From: Pseudoalteromonas sp. CO133X
Lineage (GTDB): Bacteria > Pseudomonadota > Gammaproteobacteria > Enterobacterales > Alteromonadaceae
Direction of reading: 5' to 3'
Length of the DNA stretch: 64,000 bases
Assembly: GCA_004208945.1 (NCBI GenBank)
Contig: SGPE01000021.1
Coordinates: 150,038-214,037 of the forward strand
Positions 35,215-45,581 of this stretch are shown piece by piece. The notes beneath the pieces are model-generated. The model did no database searches and was not told where the DNA came from. It saw nothing but the letters and a program-made list of their open reading frames with translations. Position 1 is the stretch's first letter. Every line of letters starts with the position of its first letter. The position numbers and the translations under genes were made by a program.

Positions 35215-35234
35215 TGTTTCTTATAACCTAAATG

Positions 35235-35240
35235 CATAAT
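35235..35240 (+). promoter_or_regulatory. Candidate extended -10 promoter of the thr operon
   Basis: TGCATAAT carries a TG-type extended -10 (CATAAT, five of six consensus bases) about 55 bp before the leader peptide. No convincing -35 pairs with it. A TTGACA at 35259-35264 lacks a -10 at a usable distance before the leader ATG. Confidence 0.35.
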
Positions 35241-35295
35241 TTATCTTCAAGTAAAGGGTTGACAGCCTAGCTAGTAATAGGGCAGTCTAAAGGCT

Positions 35296-35355
35296 ATGAA
35301 AACATTTAATCACGCAACGACCATTATTATTACAACCATCATCCTTACGGGATAG
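35296..35355 (+). CDS. thrL: thr operon leader peptide
   Basis: A 19-residue open frame, MKTFNHATTIIITTIILTG, preceded by AAAGG. Six threonines and five isoleucines make up most of it, the same regulatory amino acids as in E. coli thrL. Ribosome stalling at these codons when Thr-tRNA or Ile-tRNA is scarce would favour read-through of the terminator hairpin 25 bp downstream and so expression of thrABC. It is too short to be found by length filters. Confidence 0.93.
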   Translation: MKTFNHATTIIITTIILTG

Positions 35356-35380
35356 TGGCATAGGTCGGTGCAACAAATAT

Positions 35381-35416
35381 AAAGGCCTGTGTTCACTAGA
35401 ACACAGGCCTTTTTTT
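35381..35416 (+). terminator. thr attenuator terminator
   Basis: A 14 bp stem, AAAGGCCTGTGTTC / GAACACAGGCCTTT, with loop ACTA and a seven-T tract, lying between thrL and the thrA start. I could not define the competing antiterminator fold by eye. Confidence 0.93.
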
Positions 35417-35443
35417 CGTTTATGGGATGAGGAAACATAAATA

Positions 35444-37861
35444 ATGCGAGTATTAAAATTTGGCGGGTCGTCCTTGGCTGACTTCGCGTGTTTGCAACAG
35501 GTAGCTCAGTTAGTCAAAGAAGAATTACGTGATGAAATGCTCTTAGTGCTATCAGCACCAGGTGGTATGACAGATTCTCTGGTAGCGTTAGCAAGTGCAG
35601 CAGAACATGGGCAAGATTTTAGTGAGTTATGGCAAGCACTGGTTGTGCGCTGTGAACAATTAAAAGCAGCTGTCGAAGCTGATTTTGGTCAGGTAGCAAA
35701 TTGGCCAGACTTGAATGAGCTTAAGAATAAGCTAGATGGTGTTGCACTTTTAAAATGCTGCCCAGACCAAGTACGTGCTTATGTAATCAGTTTTGGTGAG
35801 CGCGTTAGTGTTGCCTTGATGGAATGTATGCTTAAAGAGAGCAATGCTCGCTACCTCGAAGCGACGGCGTGTATAGCTTCTGTAGGTGGTTACATTGATG
35901 CTGAAGCTGACTTAGCAGCAAGTAAAGTACGTTTTCAAGAAGCATTGAAAGCGGCGCCAAGTACTATTTATATCATGCCAGGTTTCACAGCATCTAATGA
36001 GCTAGGGGAGCTTACAACACTTGGTCGTAATGGTTCCGATTACTCAGCTGCGATTGCAGCAGCGTGTTTAGAAGCTGATGTATGCCAGATTTGGACTGAT
36101 GTAGACGGTGTGTACAATGCTGACCCGCGCTATATCAAAAAAGCCTCTAAGGTTGATTCGCTTTCATATAAAGAAGCAATGGAGCTTTCTTACTTTGGTG
36201 CGAAAGTGTTGCACCCAAAAACGATTTTACCTTGTGCTAAAGCAGGTGTGCCGTGCGAGATAAAAAATACTCATAACCCACGTGCAGAAGGTTCAGTGAT
36301 CAGTAACGACAGCGTGTCGAGCGATCCAGTTAAAGCGTTATCAAGTTTACAAAACCTCGCTATGTTAACGGTGTCAGGCCCAGGTATGAAAGGCAAAGTG
36401 GGCATGGCGTCAAAAGTATTTAATGCATTGGCACATGACAATGTTTCAATTGTTTTAATCACTCAATCTTCATGTGAATTTAGCATCAGTTTCTGTGTGC
36501 ATGAGAGTGACCTATCACTTGCTCTTGAAGCATTACAAACTGCCTTCGAATTAGAATCACAAGCTGGTTTAATTGAGCCAGTTCAAGTACAGCGTAATCT
36601 TGCTATTGTCACTTTAGTGGGTGATAACATGCGTGCTCATAAAGGTTTAGCTGCTAAGTTTTTTGCTTCACTAGCTCAAGCACAAGTTAACATTGTTGCT
36701 ATCGCACAAGACTCAACTGAAAGCGCCATTTCAGCAGTTATTGATGGTGAGCTGTGCAACGATGCTGTAAAAGTGTGCCATGAAAACTTCTTTACGCATA
36801 TTCCTTCAATCGATGTGTTTTTACTAGGCTGTGGCTTAGTTGGTCAAGAGCTTATTCAGCAGTTAGAGCGCCAACAAGCATGGCTTGAAAAACGTAATAT
36901 TAAGCTGAACCTATACGGTGTTGCTAACTCAAAACAGCTTTACCTAGATAGCGAAGGCATTACTTTTGATGGCTGGCAACACAAGCTAGCCAGCTCAGAG
37001 CAAGCATTTGATTTAAACCTAGTAGAGCAATTTGTTAAACAAAATCACTTAATCAACCCTGTGATCGTAGATTGTAGCTCTGCCGATAAACTTGCTGCGC
37101 AATATGTTGATTTCTTAAATGCAGGCTTCCATGTCGTTGCGGCGAATAAAAAAGCCAATACTAGCTCGTATGCTTACTACCAAGATTTAGTTGCTGCGAC
37201 ACAAAAGAATAATCGTAAATTTTTATACGAAACAAACGTAGGTGCAGGCTTACCGGTTCTTGATAACCTGAAATCGCTATTTGGTGCGGGTGATGAACTT
37301 ATTAAATTCAGCGGTATCTTATCGGGTTCATTATCGTATATGTTTGGTGCGCTACAAGATGGTTTATCACTAAGCGAAGCAACATTAAAAGCGAAAGAAA
37401 GTGGATTTACAGAGCCAGATCCGCGTGATGATTTATCGGGTACCGATGTTGCCCGAAAACTACTGATCATTGCCCGTGAATCAGGTCTTGAGTTAGAACT
37501 AAGCGATATTGAAGTAGAATCTGTTTTACCAAAAGGGTTTGCAGAAGATGATTCTGTAGCGGACTTTATGGCAAAACTACCATCACTTGATGCGCAGTTT
37601 AACGACCGCATTCAAAGTGCAGCAAGTGAAGGTAAAGTACTTCGTTATGTGGGCACTATTGAAAACGGTCAATGTAAAGTAGGCATTGAAGCCGTAGATA
37701 GTAGCCATGCTTTATACGATATCCGTGACGGTGAAAATGCACTGGCAATCTTAAGTCAATATTATCAACCACGCCCGTTTGTGATTCGTGGTTATGGCGC
37801 AGGTGCTGAAGTAACGGCCGCAGGCGTATTTGCTGATATCTTAAAAACGTTAACGCGCTAG
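35444..37861 (+). CDS. thrA: Bifunctional aspartokinase/homoserine dehydrogenase I
   Basis: An 805-residue fusion enzyme of the aspartate pathway, close to E. coli ThrA (820). The N-terminal aspartokinase begins [11 protein letters not shown] and carries [13 protein letters not shown]; two ACT regulatory domains lie near residues 310-450; the C-terminal homoserine dehydrogenase begins at about 460 ([13 protein letters not shown]). It catalyses the first and third steps to threonine. It heads the thrABC operon, 9 bp before thrB, under the thrL attenuator. Confidence 0.96.
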   Translation: MRVLKFGGSSLADFACLQQVAQLVKEELRDEMLLVLSAPGGMTDSLVALASAAEHGQDFSELWQALVVRCEQLKAAVEADFGQVANWPDLNELKNKLDGVALLKCCPDQVRAYVISFGERVSVALMECMLKESNARYLEATACIASVGGYIDAEADLAASKVRFQEALKAAPSTIYIMPGFTASNELGELTTLGRNGSDYSAAIAAACLEADVCQIWTDVDGVYNADPRYIKKASKVDSLSYKEAMELSYFGAKVLHPKTILPCAKAGVPCEIKNTHNPRAEGSVISNDSVSSDPVKALSSLQNLAMLTVSGPGMKGKVGMASKVFNALAHDNVSIVLITQSSCEFSISFCVHESDLSLALEALQTAFELESQAGLIEPVQVQRNLAIVTLVGDNMRAHKGLAAKFFASLAQAQVNIVAIAQDSTESAISAVIDGELCNDAVKVCHENFFTHIPSIDVFLLGCGLVGQELIQQLERQQAWLEKRNIKLNLYGVANSKQLYLDSEGITFDGWQHKLASSEQAFDLNLVEQFVKQNHLINPVIVDCSSADKLAAQYVDFLNAGFHVVAANKKANTSSYAYYQDLVAATQKNNRKFLYETNVGAGLPVLDNLKSLFGAGDELIKFSGILSGSLSYMFGALQDGLSLSEATLKAKESGFTEPDPRDDLSGTDVARKLLIIARESGLELELSDIEVESVLPKGFAEDDSVADFMAKLPSLDAQFNDRIQSAASEGKVLRYVGTIENGQCKVGIEAVDSSHALYDIRDGENALAILSQYYQPRPFVIRGYGAGAEVTAAGVFADILKTLTR

Positions 37862-37870
37862 GAGCAGGTC

Positions 37871-38797
37871 ATGATCCGTGTATATGCACCCGCTTCAATC
37901 GGGAATTTTGCTGTCGGCTTTGATGCGCTAGGTGCTGCGCTGGCACCTATCGATGGCACCTTATTAGGTGATGTTGTCGAGGTGAGTGCCGCTGAGCAAG
38001 ATACCTTTGTATGTTCAGGCGACTATGCTCATAAACTGCCTGCTAATGCTGAAGAAAACTTGGCTTATCAATGTTTAATTCATTTTAAAGAACACGTTGC
38101 GCCGACTATGCCAGCGGTAAAACTTGAGCTTAAAAAGAACTTACCAATTGGTTCTGGTTTAGGTTCAAGTGCGTGTTCTGTGGTGGCTGCGTTTGCAGCC
38201 CTTGATAAATTTGCTGAAACAAATTTATCTCAAGAGCAACTTATCGAGTTGATGGCTGATTTTGAAGCCAGTGTTAGTGGCGGCCGTCATTACGATAACA
38301 TCACGCCATGTTATTTAGGTGGTTTGCAATTAACTGGTGAACTTATTCCGAACAAGTCAATTTCGTTACCTGTTGATAATCAATGGTATTACGTAGCGGC
38401 TTTTCCAGGTTTTTCACTGAATACCGCAAAAGCGCGATCAGTACTGCCAAAGCAATTATCAATGCACGATAGTGTTGAGTTTGCACAGCGACTTTCTGCG
38501 TTTAGTAGCTTATTGCTAACTGGTCGCTTTGATGCAGCGCTATCCATAATGAGTGATGAAATAGCCGAGCCACATCGTGCTCCACTCATACAAGGCTTTG
38601 CAGAAGCTAAAAGTGCCTTACCAGAGCTTGGCGCAGAGATTGTCAGTATTTCGGGGGCGGGTCCAACATTATTTACCGTGTGTAAGAGCCTTGCAGCTGC
38701 TAAGCAGTGTGCAGCGTGGCTGAATGATAATTACATCAATGAGCAGGGCTTTTGCCACATCTGTCAACTAGATCAGCTTGGCACACGACAGCTTTAG
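37871..38797 (+). CDS. thrB: Homoserine kinase
   Basis: A 308-residue GHMP-family kinase that phosphorylates homoserine. The N-terminal YAPASIGNFAVGFDALGAAL and the ATP loop PIGSGLGSSACSVVAA are intact, and a C-terminal GHMP motif appears in SGAGPTLF. GGAGCAGG precedes the ATG. It is the middle gene of thrABC, with 9 bp to thrA and 18 bp to thrC. Confidence 0.96.
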   Translation: MIRVYAPASIGNFAVGFDALGAALAPIDGTLLGDVVEVSAAEQDTFVCSGDYAHKLPANAEENLAYQCLIHFKEHVAPTMPAVKLELKKNLPIGSGLGSSACSVVAAFAALDKFAETNLSQEQLIELMADFEASVSGGRHYDNITPCYLGGLQLTGELIPNKSISLPVDNQWYYVAAFPGFSLNTAKARSVLPKQLSMHDSVEFAQRLSAFSSLLLTGRFDAALSIMSDEIAEPHRAPLIQGFAEAKSALPELGAEIVSISGAGPTLFTVCKSLAAAKQCAAWLNDNYINEQGFCHICQLDQLGTRQL

Positions 38798-38815
38798 AGA
38801 ATTTAAGGAATAAAC

Positions 38816-40099
38816 ATGCAATTACATAATTTAAAAGATGAAACACAACAGGTGTCGTTTGTTGAAGCGGTAAAAACGGGTTTAGGGCGTAACCAAGGAG
38901 TGTTCTTCCCAGAAAGCCTTACGCCAATTCAAAACATTGATGCGTTACTAGATTTAGACTTTGTTAGCCGTAGCAGCAAGATTTTATCGCACCTAATTGG
39001 TGATGAGCTGCCAGCAGATACCGTTGCTCAGATGGTGCAAAATGCCTTTAACTTTGATGTGAAATTAGTTGAAGTAGAAAAAGACATTTATTGCTTAGAG
39101 CTATTTCATGGTCCAACGCTTGCGTTTAAAGACTTTGGTGGCCGTTTTATGGCTGAATGTCTTGCGCAATTTAACCAAGGCGAAAAAGTCACGATTTTAA
39201 CGGCTACATCAGGCGATACAGGAGCTGCGGTTGCCCATGCCTTTTACAACAAGCCAAATATTGATGTCGTGATCTTATACCCGAAAGGGAAAATATCACT
39301 GGCGCAGCAAAAGCTATTCACAACGTTAGGTAATAACATTCACTGCTATGCTGTTGATGGTAGCTTTGATGATTGCCAAAGCATGGTAAAGCAAGCGTTT
39401 TTAGACGATGAAGTTAAACAAAAGCTTGGTCTAAACTCTGCTAACTCAATCAACATCAGTCGTTTAGTTGCACAGGTTTGCTATTACTTTGAAGCCATTG
39501 CTCAATTACCTAAAGAGCAACGTAGTAAAGCGCATATCTCAGTACCAAGTGGTAACTTTGGTAATGTGTGCGCTGCAATGATTGGTGCTGTGCTTGGTAT
39601 GCCAGTAGCGAAATTAAGCGCTACAACTAACCAAAACGACACTGTGCCACGTTTTTTACAAAACAAAGAGTGGTCGCCTAATGACACGCTTGAGTCGTTA
39701 TCGAACGCAATGGATGTGAGTAAACCGAATAACTGGCCACGTGTTCAGTTTATGTTGGATAACAAATGGTTTAGCTATGATGATTTTTACTCAAGCTGTG
39801 TGGGTGAAGAAGAAACAAAAGAGGTGATGAAAAAAATTCATCAAACGGGTTACATTGCAGAGCCTCATACTGCAATTGCTTATCAAGGCTTGAAAGAAAA
39901 TCTAGCAGACGGCAGCGCAGGTATCTTTTTAGCGACAGCACACCCAGCTAAATTTAAAGAAAGTGTTGAAGAAATTTTAGACATCGAACTGTCTATGCCG
40001 AAACCACTTGCTGATGCATTAGCAAAGCAATGTTTAGCTGAAGATATCAAGTTTGATTATCAATTGCTTCGCACTGAGCTACTCAGTAAACTCGCGTAA
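38816..40099 (+). CDS. thrC: Threonine synthase
   Basis: A 427-residue PLP enzyme that converts phosphohomoserine to threonine. The PLP lysine is in TLAFKDFGGRF near residue 107, and the phosphate-binding SGNFGN loop follows near residue 242. Length matches E. coli ThrC (428). It ends the thr operon, followed 7 bp later by a strong terminator. Confidence 0.96.
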   Translation: MQLHNLKDETQQVSFVEAVKTGLGRNQGVFFPESLTPIQNIDALLDLDFVSRSSKILSHLIGDELPADTVAQMVQNAFNFDVKLVEVEKDIYCLELFHGPTLAFKDFGGRFMAECLAQFNQGEKVTILTATSGDTGAAVAHAFYNKPNIDVVILYPKGKISLAQQKLFTTLGNNIHCYAVDGSFDDCQSMVKQAFLDDEVKQKLGLNSANSINISRLVAQVCYYFEAIAQLPKEQRSKAHISVPSGNFGNVCAAMIGAVLGMPVAKLSATTNQNDTVPRFLQNKEWSPNDTLESLSNAMDVSKPNNWPRVQFMLDNKWFSYDDFYSSCVGEEETKEVMKKIHQTGYIAEPHTAIAYQGLKENLADGSAGIFLATAHPAKFKESVEEILDIELSMPKPLADALAKQCLAEDIKFDYQLLRTELLSKLA

Positions 40100-40106
40100 T
40101 ATCTAT

Positions 40107-40135
40107 AAAAAAGAGCGGCTAAGCCGCTCTTTTTT
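40107..40135. terminator. Intrinsic terminator after thrC
   Basis: A stem of 13 pairs around AGAGCGGC / GCCGCTCT with loop TAA, flanked by A and T runs, so it also serves the converging membrane-protein gene. Confidence 0.93.
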
Positions 40136-40147
40136 ATATTGCTTATT

Positions 40148-40516
40148 TTAATGAAGTAGTGAATGGCTATGACGGTTTAAAACTCGCATAATGAGAATTA
40201 CCAAAGAGGCGATACACAGTAACACACTGATAATTGAGATTATTTCGTTTTGTGTCCACTGAATTAAAGTGAACGCTGAAATGAATAAAATAAATGGTTT
40301 AAATTCATAGTAATAGTGAGATTTCGTTTGTTTTATTCTTTGGCTTGAGTGATCAGTTCTTCTGGCCTCAGAGCGCATACGCCACACATTTGCGCCCATT
40401 AAAAACAGTATTATACCGATTAAAGTTGGCACACTATCTTTGGCTAACGTAATACAACTCACCCCGAGAAAGAAGTACACATAAGGGACAACTTCATAAA
40501 TTGGTTTGGCTAACAT
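40148..40516 (-). CDS. Hypothetical membrane protein
   Basis: A 122-residue protein with hydrophobic stretches at about residues 10-25, 28-44, 72-88 and 92-110, predicting four membrane segments in two pairs joined by a basic, polar loop (RSEARRTDHSSQRIKQTKSHYYY). I do not recognise the family. It stands alone on the minus strand between thrC and glyA. The 293 bp upstream, up to the glyA start, are very AT-rich and hold the glyA promoter. Confidence 0.65.
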   Translation of the reverse strand: MLAKPIYEVVPYVYFFLGVSCITLAKDSVPTLIGIILFLMGANVWRMRSEARRTDHSSQRIKQTKSHYYYEFKPFILFISAFTLIQWTQNEIISIISVLLCIASLVILIMRVLNRHSHSLLH

Positions 40517-40736
40517 GTCTCGCTATCATCCTTGATACTAACTAATACTATAAGATTAGTTGGTGTAAGCGGAAATACAAGTGTCAGCGGCCGCTTTTTT
40601 AATTTAGTGACATTTTAAAAATATATGTAATATTTTAAATTTATAAATTTTTGTTATGTATCAATAAAAAAATATCATTATTAAAACACTGTGAAATAAA
40701 TTCAATCCCTGTTTAAATATGTTCATCTTTACACGA

Positions 40737-40765
40737 TAGGCAAAAGTGCGTTTTAAGCGTACAAT
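40737..40765 (+). promoter_or_regulatory. Candidate glyA promoter
   Basis: TAGGCA (40737-40742), a 17 bp spacer and TACAAT (40760-40765) give a plausible -35/-10 pair, 44 bp before the glyA ATG. I saw no clear PurR or MetR site nearby. Confidence 0.55.
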
Positions 40766-40809
40766 ATAGCCTTCAAAAAAACACCATACACGTTGCCTTA
40801 GGAGACCCC

Positions 40810-42066
40810 ATGTTAGAACGTAGCATGAATATTTCGGATTTCGATCCAGAGTTATTTGCAGCCATCAATAAAGAGACGGCTCGTCAAGAAGAGCACATCG
40901 AACTGATCGCGTCTGAAAACTACTGTAGCCCACGCGTGCTTGAAGCACAGGGCTCTCAGCTAACGAACAAATATGCTGAAGGCTACCCAGGCAAACGTTA
41001 CTATGGCGGTTGTGAGCACGTTGACGTTGTTGAGCAACTCGCTATTGACCGTGCAAACGAATTATTCGGCACTGACTACGCTAACGTTCAACCTCACGCA
41101 GGTTCACAAGCAAACGCAGCTGTTTTCCAAGCGCTTCTTCAGCCGCACGATACAGTACTAGGTATGAGCTTAGCTCATGGTGGCCACTTAACTCACGGCT
41201 CACACGTTAACTTTTCTGGTAAAACGTACAATGCAATTCAATACGGTCTAAATGAAGAGACAGGCGAAATTGATTATGCTCAAGTTGAAGCACTTGCATT
41301 AGAGCACAAGCCAAAAATGATCATCGCTGGTTTCTCTGCATACTCTGGCGTTGTTGATTGGGCTAAGTTCCGTGAAATCGCTGACAAAGTAGGTGCATAC
41401 TTATTCGTAGATATGGCTCACGTTGCTGGTCTTATCGCAGCGGGTGTATACCCAAGCCCAATCCCTCACGCACACGTTGTTACTACAACAACTCACAAAA
41501 CATTAGCGGGTCCTCGTGGCGGTCTAATCGTTTCTGCATGTGGTGATGAAGAGATTTACAAAAAGCTAAACAGCGCTGTATTCCCTGGTGGTCAAGGTGG
41601 TCCTTTATGTCACATCATCGCTGCTAAAGCGGTTGCTTTCAAAGAAGCATTACAACCAGAGTTTAAAACGTACCAAGCACAAGTTGTTAAGAACGCTCAA
41701 GCTATGGTTGAAGTTCTTCAAGAGCGTGGCTACAAAGTTGTTTCTGGTAAAACAGACAACCACTTATTCCTTCTTGACCTAATCGATAAAGATATCACAG
41801 GTAAAGATGCTGACGCTGCACTAGGTAATGCAAACATCACAGTTAACAAAAACTCAGTACCAAACGACCCACGTTCACCGTTTGTAACGTCTGGTCTTCG
41901 TATTGGTTCTCCGGCGATTACTCGCCGTGGTTTCAAAGAAGCTGAGTCAAAAGAGCTTGCGGGCTGGATCTGTGACGTACTAGACAACATCAACGATGAG
42001 TCTGTACAAGCAGAAGTAAAAGAGAAAGTGAAAGCTATCTGTAAAAAATTACCAGTTTACGCTTAA
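40810..42066 (+). CDS. glyA: Serine hydroxymethyltransferase
   Basis: A 418-residue PLP enzyme that interconverts serine and glycine and charges tetrahydrofolate with a one-carbon unit. [13 protein letters not shown] near the start and the PLP lysine in [14 protein letters not shown] (about residue 230) are intact. The ATG at 40810 has AGGAG 5 bases upstream; the in-frame ATG at 40825 is less well placed. Codon choice is noticeably biased toward preferred codons, as expected for a highly expressed gene. A terminator follows. Confidence 0.97.
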   Translation: MLERSMNISDFDPELFAAINKETARQEEHIELIASENYCSPRVLEAQGSQLTNKYAEGYPGKRYYGGCEHVDVVEQLAIDRANELFGTDYANVQPHAGSQANAAVFQALLQPHDTVLGMSLAHGGHLTHGSHVNFSGKTYNAIQYGLNEETGEIDYAQVEALALEHKPKMIIAGFSAYSGVVDWAKFREIADKVGAYLFVDMAHVAGLIAAGVYPSPIPHAHVVTTTTHKTLAGPRGGLIVSACGDEEIYKKLNSAVFPGGQGGPLCHIIAAKAVAFKEALQPEFKTYQAQVVKNAQAMVEVLQERGYKVVSGKTDNHLFLLDLIDKDITGKDADAALGNANITVNKNSVPNDPRSPFVTSGLRIGSPAITRRGFKEAESKELAGWICDVLDNINDESVQAEVKEKVKAICKKLPVYA

Positions 42067-42118
42067 TTACTGGTTAAACCGTAATTAAGATAACAATAGC
42101 GTTGTTTTTTGCTATTAT

Positions 42119-42147
42119 AAAGGCCGCTTACTAAGCGGCCTTTTTTT
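42119..42147 (+). terminator. Intrinsic terminator after glyA
   Basis: An 11 bp stem around AGGCCGCTT / AAGCGGCCT with loop ACT and a seven-T tract, 28 bp before the nrdR ATG. Two weaker inverted repeats (42062-42089 and 42095-42116) precede it. Confidence 0.92.
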
Positions 42148-42174
42148 GTTTTTTATAAACGGAAGTTGAACCCT

Positions 42175-42624
42175 ATGCATTGCCCTTTTTGCACCGCAAA
42201 AGATACCAAAGTAATTGATTCTCGACTTGTTGGCGGTGGTCACCAAGTGAGACGTCGACGTGAATGTAACGAATGCCATGAGCGCTTTACCACCTTTGAA
42301 GGCGCTGAGCTTGTGATGCCAAGAGTCATCAAGCAAGACGGTAGCCGCGAACCATTCAATGAAGACAAGTTACTCAATGGCTTGCATCGCGCTTTAGAGA
42401 AACGCCCTGTTAGCACTGAGCAGGTCGATGAAGTCGTTAACATCATTAAATCTCAACTTCGTGCCACCGGTGAGCGTGAGATCTCTAGCCATTTAATTGG
42501 CGAGTGCATCATGGAGTCACTAAAGAAACTCGACAAAGTAGCCTATGTGCGCTTTGCATCGGTTTATCGTTCATTTGAAGATATTCGCGAGTTTGGTGAA
42601 GAAATCGCTCGTTTAGGTGATTAA
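42175..42624 (+). CDS. nrdR: Transcriptional repressor NrdR
   Basis: A 149-residue regulator of ribonucleotide reductase genes, identical in length to E. coli NrdR. The zinc ribbon cysteines C3, C6, C31 and C34 (HCPFC, CNEC) and the ATP-cone domain ([16 protein letters not shown]) are intact. The ATG at 42175 with GGAAG upstream gives the typical MHCPFC start; a TTG three codons earlier is rejected. It begins the nrdR-ribD-ribE-ribBA-ribH-nusB run, 2 bp before ribD. Confidence 0.97.
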   Translation: MHCPFCTAKDTKVIDSRLVGGGHQVRRRRECNECHERFTTFEGAELVMPRVIKQDGSREPFNEDKLLNGLHRALEKRPVSTEQVDEVVNIIKSQLRATGEREISSHLIGECIMESLKKLDKVAYVRFASVYRSFEDIREFGEEIARLGD

Positions 42625-42626
42625 TC

Positions 42627-43766
42627 ATGTCGTTTACAGAGCTTGATACAGCTTATATGGCGCGTGCCATTGAGCTTGCTAAACAAGGTCGTTTTACTAC
42701 GACACCAAACCCGAATGTTGGCTGTGTTTTGGTTAAAGATGGCGAAATAGTCGGTGAAGGGTTTCATCAATTAGCAGGGCAGGGCCATGCTGAAGTGAAT
42801 GCCTTGGCTGTAGCTGGCGACAACGCGAAAGGCGCCACTGCCTATGTGACTTTAGAGCCTTGTAGTCATTATGGACGCACTCCACCTTGTGCCGAAGGTT
42901 TAAAAGCAGCGGGTGTTAGCAGGGTGATTGCCGCTATGGTCGACCCAAACCCTGCGGTGAGTGGTCGCGGCCTACAAATTTTAGCCGACGCCGGTATTAG
43001 CGTGGCATCTGGTTTGCTTGAACAACAAGCGCGCGATTTAAATAAAGGTTTTTTAAAGCGTATGGAATCAGGATTGCCATATGTGACTTGTAAAATGGCA
43101 TGTAGTTTAGATGGTAAAACTGCGCTAAATAACGGCCAAAGTAAATGGATAACAGGCTCTAAAGCACGCCAAGACGTGCAAGCGTTTCGTGCCCAAAGTT
43201 GCGCGATACTCACTGGCGCAGATACGGTTATGACCGATAATGCAAAACTGAATGTTCGCATTGAAGAGCTTCCATTTACCATGCCAACCTCGCTGCCTTT
43301 GCGCCAGCCGACCCGAGTCATTATTGACTCACAAAATAGGTTAACCTCAGAACTCGCTTTATTTAGTATTGAAAGTCCGGTGATTATTTTTACCACGTCG
43401 CTTGATAATCACACCAAATGGCCTCATTTTGTTAAACACGAAGTGGTGCCAGCAAATAACAATAAAGTTGATTTATCGGCGGTTTTAAAGCGTCTTACTG
43501 AACTACAATTTAATCATGTTTGGCTCGAAGCGGGTGCAACCCTCGCTGGCGTGTTTGCTGAGCAAGATTTAATTGACGAATACATTGTTTATATTGCTCC
43601 TAAGTTAATAGGTGATTTGGGCAAAAGCTTACTAAACTTTGCAGAAGTCACCATGATGAGTGATATCACTGAGCTGACCTTTACTGATACAGTGATGATT
43701 GGTGACGACATCCGTATAACCGCGAAAAAAGCAAAGCAAGCCACATATATTGAAAATAAAGAGTAG
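42627..43766 (+). CDS. ribD: Bifunctional riboflavin deaminase/reductase
   Basis: A 379-residue enzyme for the second and third steps of riboflavin synthesis. The N-terminal deaminase has the zinc motif HAE (54-56) and PCSHYGRTPPC; the reductase domain begins at about residue 150 (VTCKMACSLDGKTAL). Two bases separate it from nrdR and four from ribE, so translation is probably coupled. Confidence 0.96.
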   Translation: MSFTELDTAYMARAIELAKQGRFTTTPNPNVGCVLVKDGEIVGEGFHQLAGQGHAEVNALAVAGDNAKGATAYVTLEPCSHYGRTPPCAEGLKAAGVSRVIAAMVDPNPAVSGRGLQILADAGISVASGLLEQQARDLNKGFLKRMESGLPYVTCKMACSLDGKTALNNGQSKWITGSKARQDVQAFRAQSCAILTGADTVMTDNAKLNVRIEELPFTMPTSLPLRQPTRVIIDSQNRLTSELALFSIESPVIIFTTSLDNHTKWPHFVKHEVVPANNNKVDLSAVLKRLTELQFNHVWLEAGATLAGVFAEQDLIDEYIVYIAPKLIGDLGKSLLNFAEVTMMSDITELTFTDTVMIGDDIRITAKKAKQATYIENKE

Positions 43767-43770
43767 CACT

Positions 43771-44424
43771 ATGTTTACTGGAATAATTGAAGCAACAGGT
43801 AAAATTGTTGAACTAACACAAAAGCAAGGTGATCTAGCTATTCGTATCCAAAGCACTAATTTGGATATGAAAGACGTCAAGCTCGGTGACAGTATTGCCA
43901 CCAACGGTGTGTGTTTAACGGTTGTCGCTAAATATAGCGATGGTTTTAGTGCTGACTTATCAAACGAAACAATCAGCTTAACTGGATTTGCACATTACAA
44001 AAAAGGCCAAACAGTTAATCTCGAAAAAGCTATGCAACCACTTTCTCGCTTAGGTGGGCACTTGGTATCAGGCCATGTTGATGGTATTGCGACGGTAGAA
44101 AGTATTAGTCCTAACGCTCGTGCAACAGAGTATTGGCTAAGTACCAACAGTGATTTAATGAAATACATTCCGTACAAAGGTTCGGTATGTATTGATGGTA
44201 TTAGCTTAACGGTTAACGAAGTCGAGCAAAATCGCTTTAAGTTGACGATTGTTCCACACACCGCTGAGCAAACAACGATTGCAGAATTTCAGGTGGGTAC
44301 TCAGGTGAACTTAGAAGTTGACCAGATTGCTCGCTACTTAGAGCGCCTAATAAAAGGGGCTGAACAACCTTCCCGTTCAGACATATCAATGAGCTTGCTA
44401 GCACAAGCTGGCTTTATTAAATAA
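43771..44424 (+). CDS. ribE: Riboflavin synthase, alpha subunit
   Basis: A 217-residue enzyme that dismutates two lumazine molecules to riboflavin. It has the typical MFTGIIEATG start and two lumazine-binding repeats, with GDSIATNGVCLTV in the first and GSVCIDGISLTVN in the second. The start at 43771 is chosen for the conserved MFTGI; an upstream in-frame start overlapping ribD is not supported. Confidence 0.96.
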   Translation: MFTGIIEATGKIVELTQKQGDLAIRIQSTNLDMKDVKLGDSIATNGVCLTVVAKYSDGFSADLSNETISLTGFAHYKKGQTVNLEKAMQPLSRLGGHLVSGHVDGIATVESISPNARATEYWLSTNSDLMKYIPYKGSVCIDGISLTVNEVEQNRFKLTIVPHTAEQTTIAEFQVGTQVNLEVDQIARYLERLIKGAEQPSRSDISMSLLAQAGFIK

Positions 44425-44465
44425 GCACGGATAGGTCAAATTAATCATACTCTCATGGGCACATT

Positions 44466-45581
44466 ATGAATTTACACAGCGCGCAAGAAATTATCGATGA
44501 CATTAAAGCCGGTAAAATGGTTATTTTAATGGACGATGAAGACAGAGAAAATGAAGGCGATTTAATCATCGCAGCAGAACATATTAGTGCTGATGCCATC
44601 AACTTTATGGCAACACACGGCCGTGGTTTAATTTGTTTAACCATGACACAAGAGCGTTGTCAGCAGTTAGAATTACCACTTATGGTCAAAAATAACGGTG
44701 CTGCCTTTTCAACTAATTTCACTATGTCGATTGAAGCGGCAAAAGGTGTAACAACCGGTATTTCGGCGGCCGACCGTGCACGCACAGTGCAAGCAGCTAT
44801 TGCTAAAGGTGCCGTGCCTAGCGATATCGTTCAACCAGGGCATATTTTTCCGATTATGGCGCAGCCAGGTGGCGTGTTAACACGTGCAGGTCATACTGAA
44901 GCAGGTTGTGATTTAGCGCGTTTAGCGGGTCTTGAGCCTTCATCAGTGATTGTTGAAATTTTAAATGCAGATGGCACCATGGCACGTCGCCCTGATCTTG
45001 AAGTATTTGCGAAAGAGCATGACTTAAAGATTGGCACCATTGCGGATTTAATCGAGTACAGAAACCTAAACGAAACCACCATTGAGCGCGTTGCTAAATG
45101 TAAACTGCCAACCGATCACGGTGAGTTTGATTTAGTGACCTACAAAGACACTATTGATGGTCAACTTCATTATGTTTTACAAAAAGGTGACGTATCTAAA
45201 GATGAGCCAACGTTAGTACGTGTTCACTTACAAAGTACGTTTAATGATATTTTGCTCTCAGATCGCAATGCTGACCGTAGTTGGGGTTTATCTGATGCAA
45301 TGGCTTATATTGCTAAACATGATGGTGTATTAGTGATTTTAGGTAAACAAGAGTCAACCGAAGAGCTTGAAGCAACAGTAAAAGCATTTGCCGCTGAAGA
45401 TGCGGGTGAAAATGTCAGTCATCGTAAATTCCAAGGTACATCGCGTACGGTGGGGGTCGGCTCTCAGATCCTAGCTGATTTAGGTATTGAAAAGATGCGT
45501 TTAATGAGCCGTCCGAAAAAGTACCATGCGTTATCTGGTTTCCACTTAGAGGTGGTTGACTACGTTGAGCCGCAGTCTTAA
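44466..45581 (+). CDS. ribBA: DHBP synthase with degenerate GTP cyclohydrolase II domain (RibBX-type)
   Basis: A 371-residue protein. Residues 1-200 are 3,4-dihydroxy-2-butanone-4-phosphate synthase with the intact acidic loop [11 protein letters not shown] and [16 protein letters not shown]. Residues 205-371 align with GTP cyclohydrolase II, but the segment that should read VRVHSECLTGDV...RCDCG reads [12 protein letters not shown]...DRNADRS, without any of the three zinc cysteines. The second domain should therefore lack cyclohydrolase activity, as in proteins described as RibBX. A genuine RibA must be encoded elsewhere. No FMN riboswitch is visible in the 41 bp before it. Confidence 0.92.
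   Translation: MNLHSAQEIIDDIKAGKMVILMDDEDRENEGDLIIAAEHISADAINFMATHGRGLICLTMTQERCQQLELPLMVKNNGAAFSTNFTMSIEAAKGVTTGISAADRARTVQAAIAKGAVPSDIVQPGHIFPIMAQPGGVLTRAGHTEAGCDLARLAGLEPSSVIVEILNADGTMARRPDLEVFAKEHDLKIGTIADLIEYRNLNETTIERVAKCKLPTDHGEFDLVTYKDTIDGQLHYVLQKGDVSKDEPTLVRVHLQSTFNDILLSDRNADRSWGLSDAMAYIAKHDGVLVILGKQESTEELEATVKAFAAEDAGENVSHRKFQGTSRTVGVGSQILADLGIEKMRLMSRPKKYHALSGFHLEVVDYVEPQS

Noticed and set aside
35259-35290. TTGACA before thrL as a -35 element
   Set aside because: No -10 lies 16-18 bp downstream, and a start from there would fall on the leader peptide ATG.
37177-37611. A 144-codon open frame on the minus strand
   Set aside because: It is antisense within the homoserine dehydrogenase half of thrA, whose frame is well conserved.
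40565-40596. A GTGTAAGCGG sequence resembling half of the LacI operator, with a NotI-type palindrome and T run nearby
   Set aside because: The second half-site is absent, and it lies far from sugar genes; no gene ends nearby that would need a terminator.
42869-43396. A 175-codon open frame on the minus strand
   Set aside because: It is antisense to ribD and has no recognisable domain or ribosome site.
44425-44465. An FMN riboswitch before ribBA, expected in many rib operons
   Set aside because: The gap is only 41 bp and none of the conserved RFN segments are present; the 91 bp before ribH also show only a small 5 bp hairpin.
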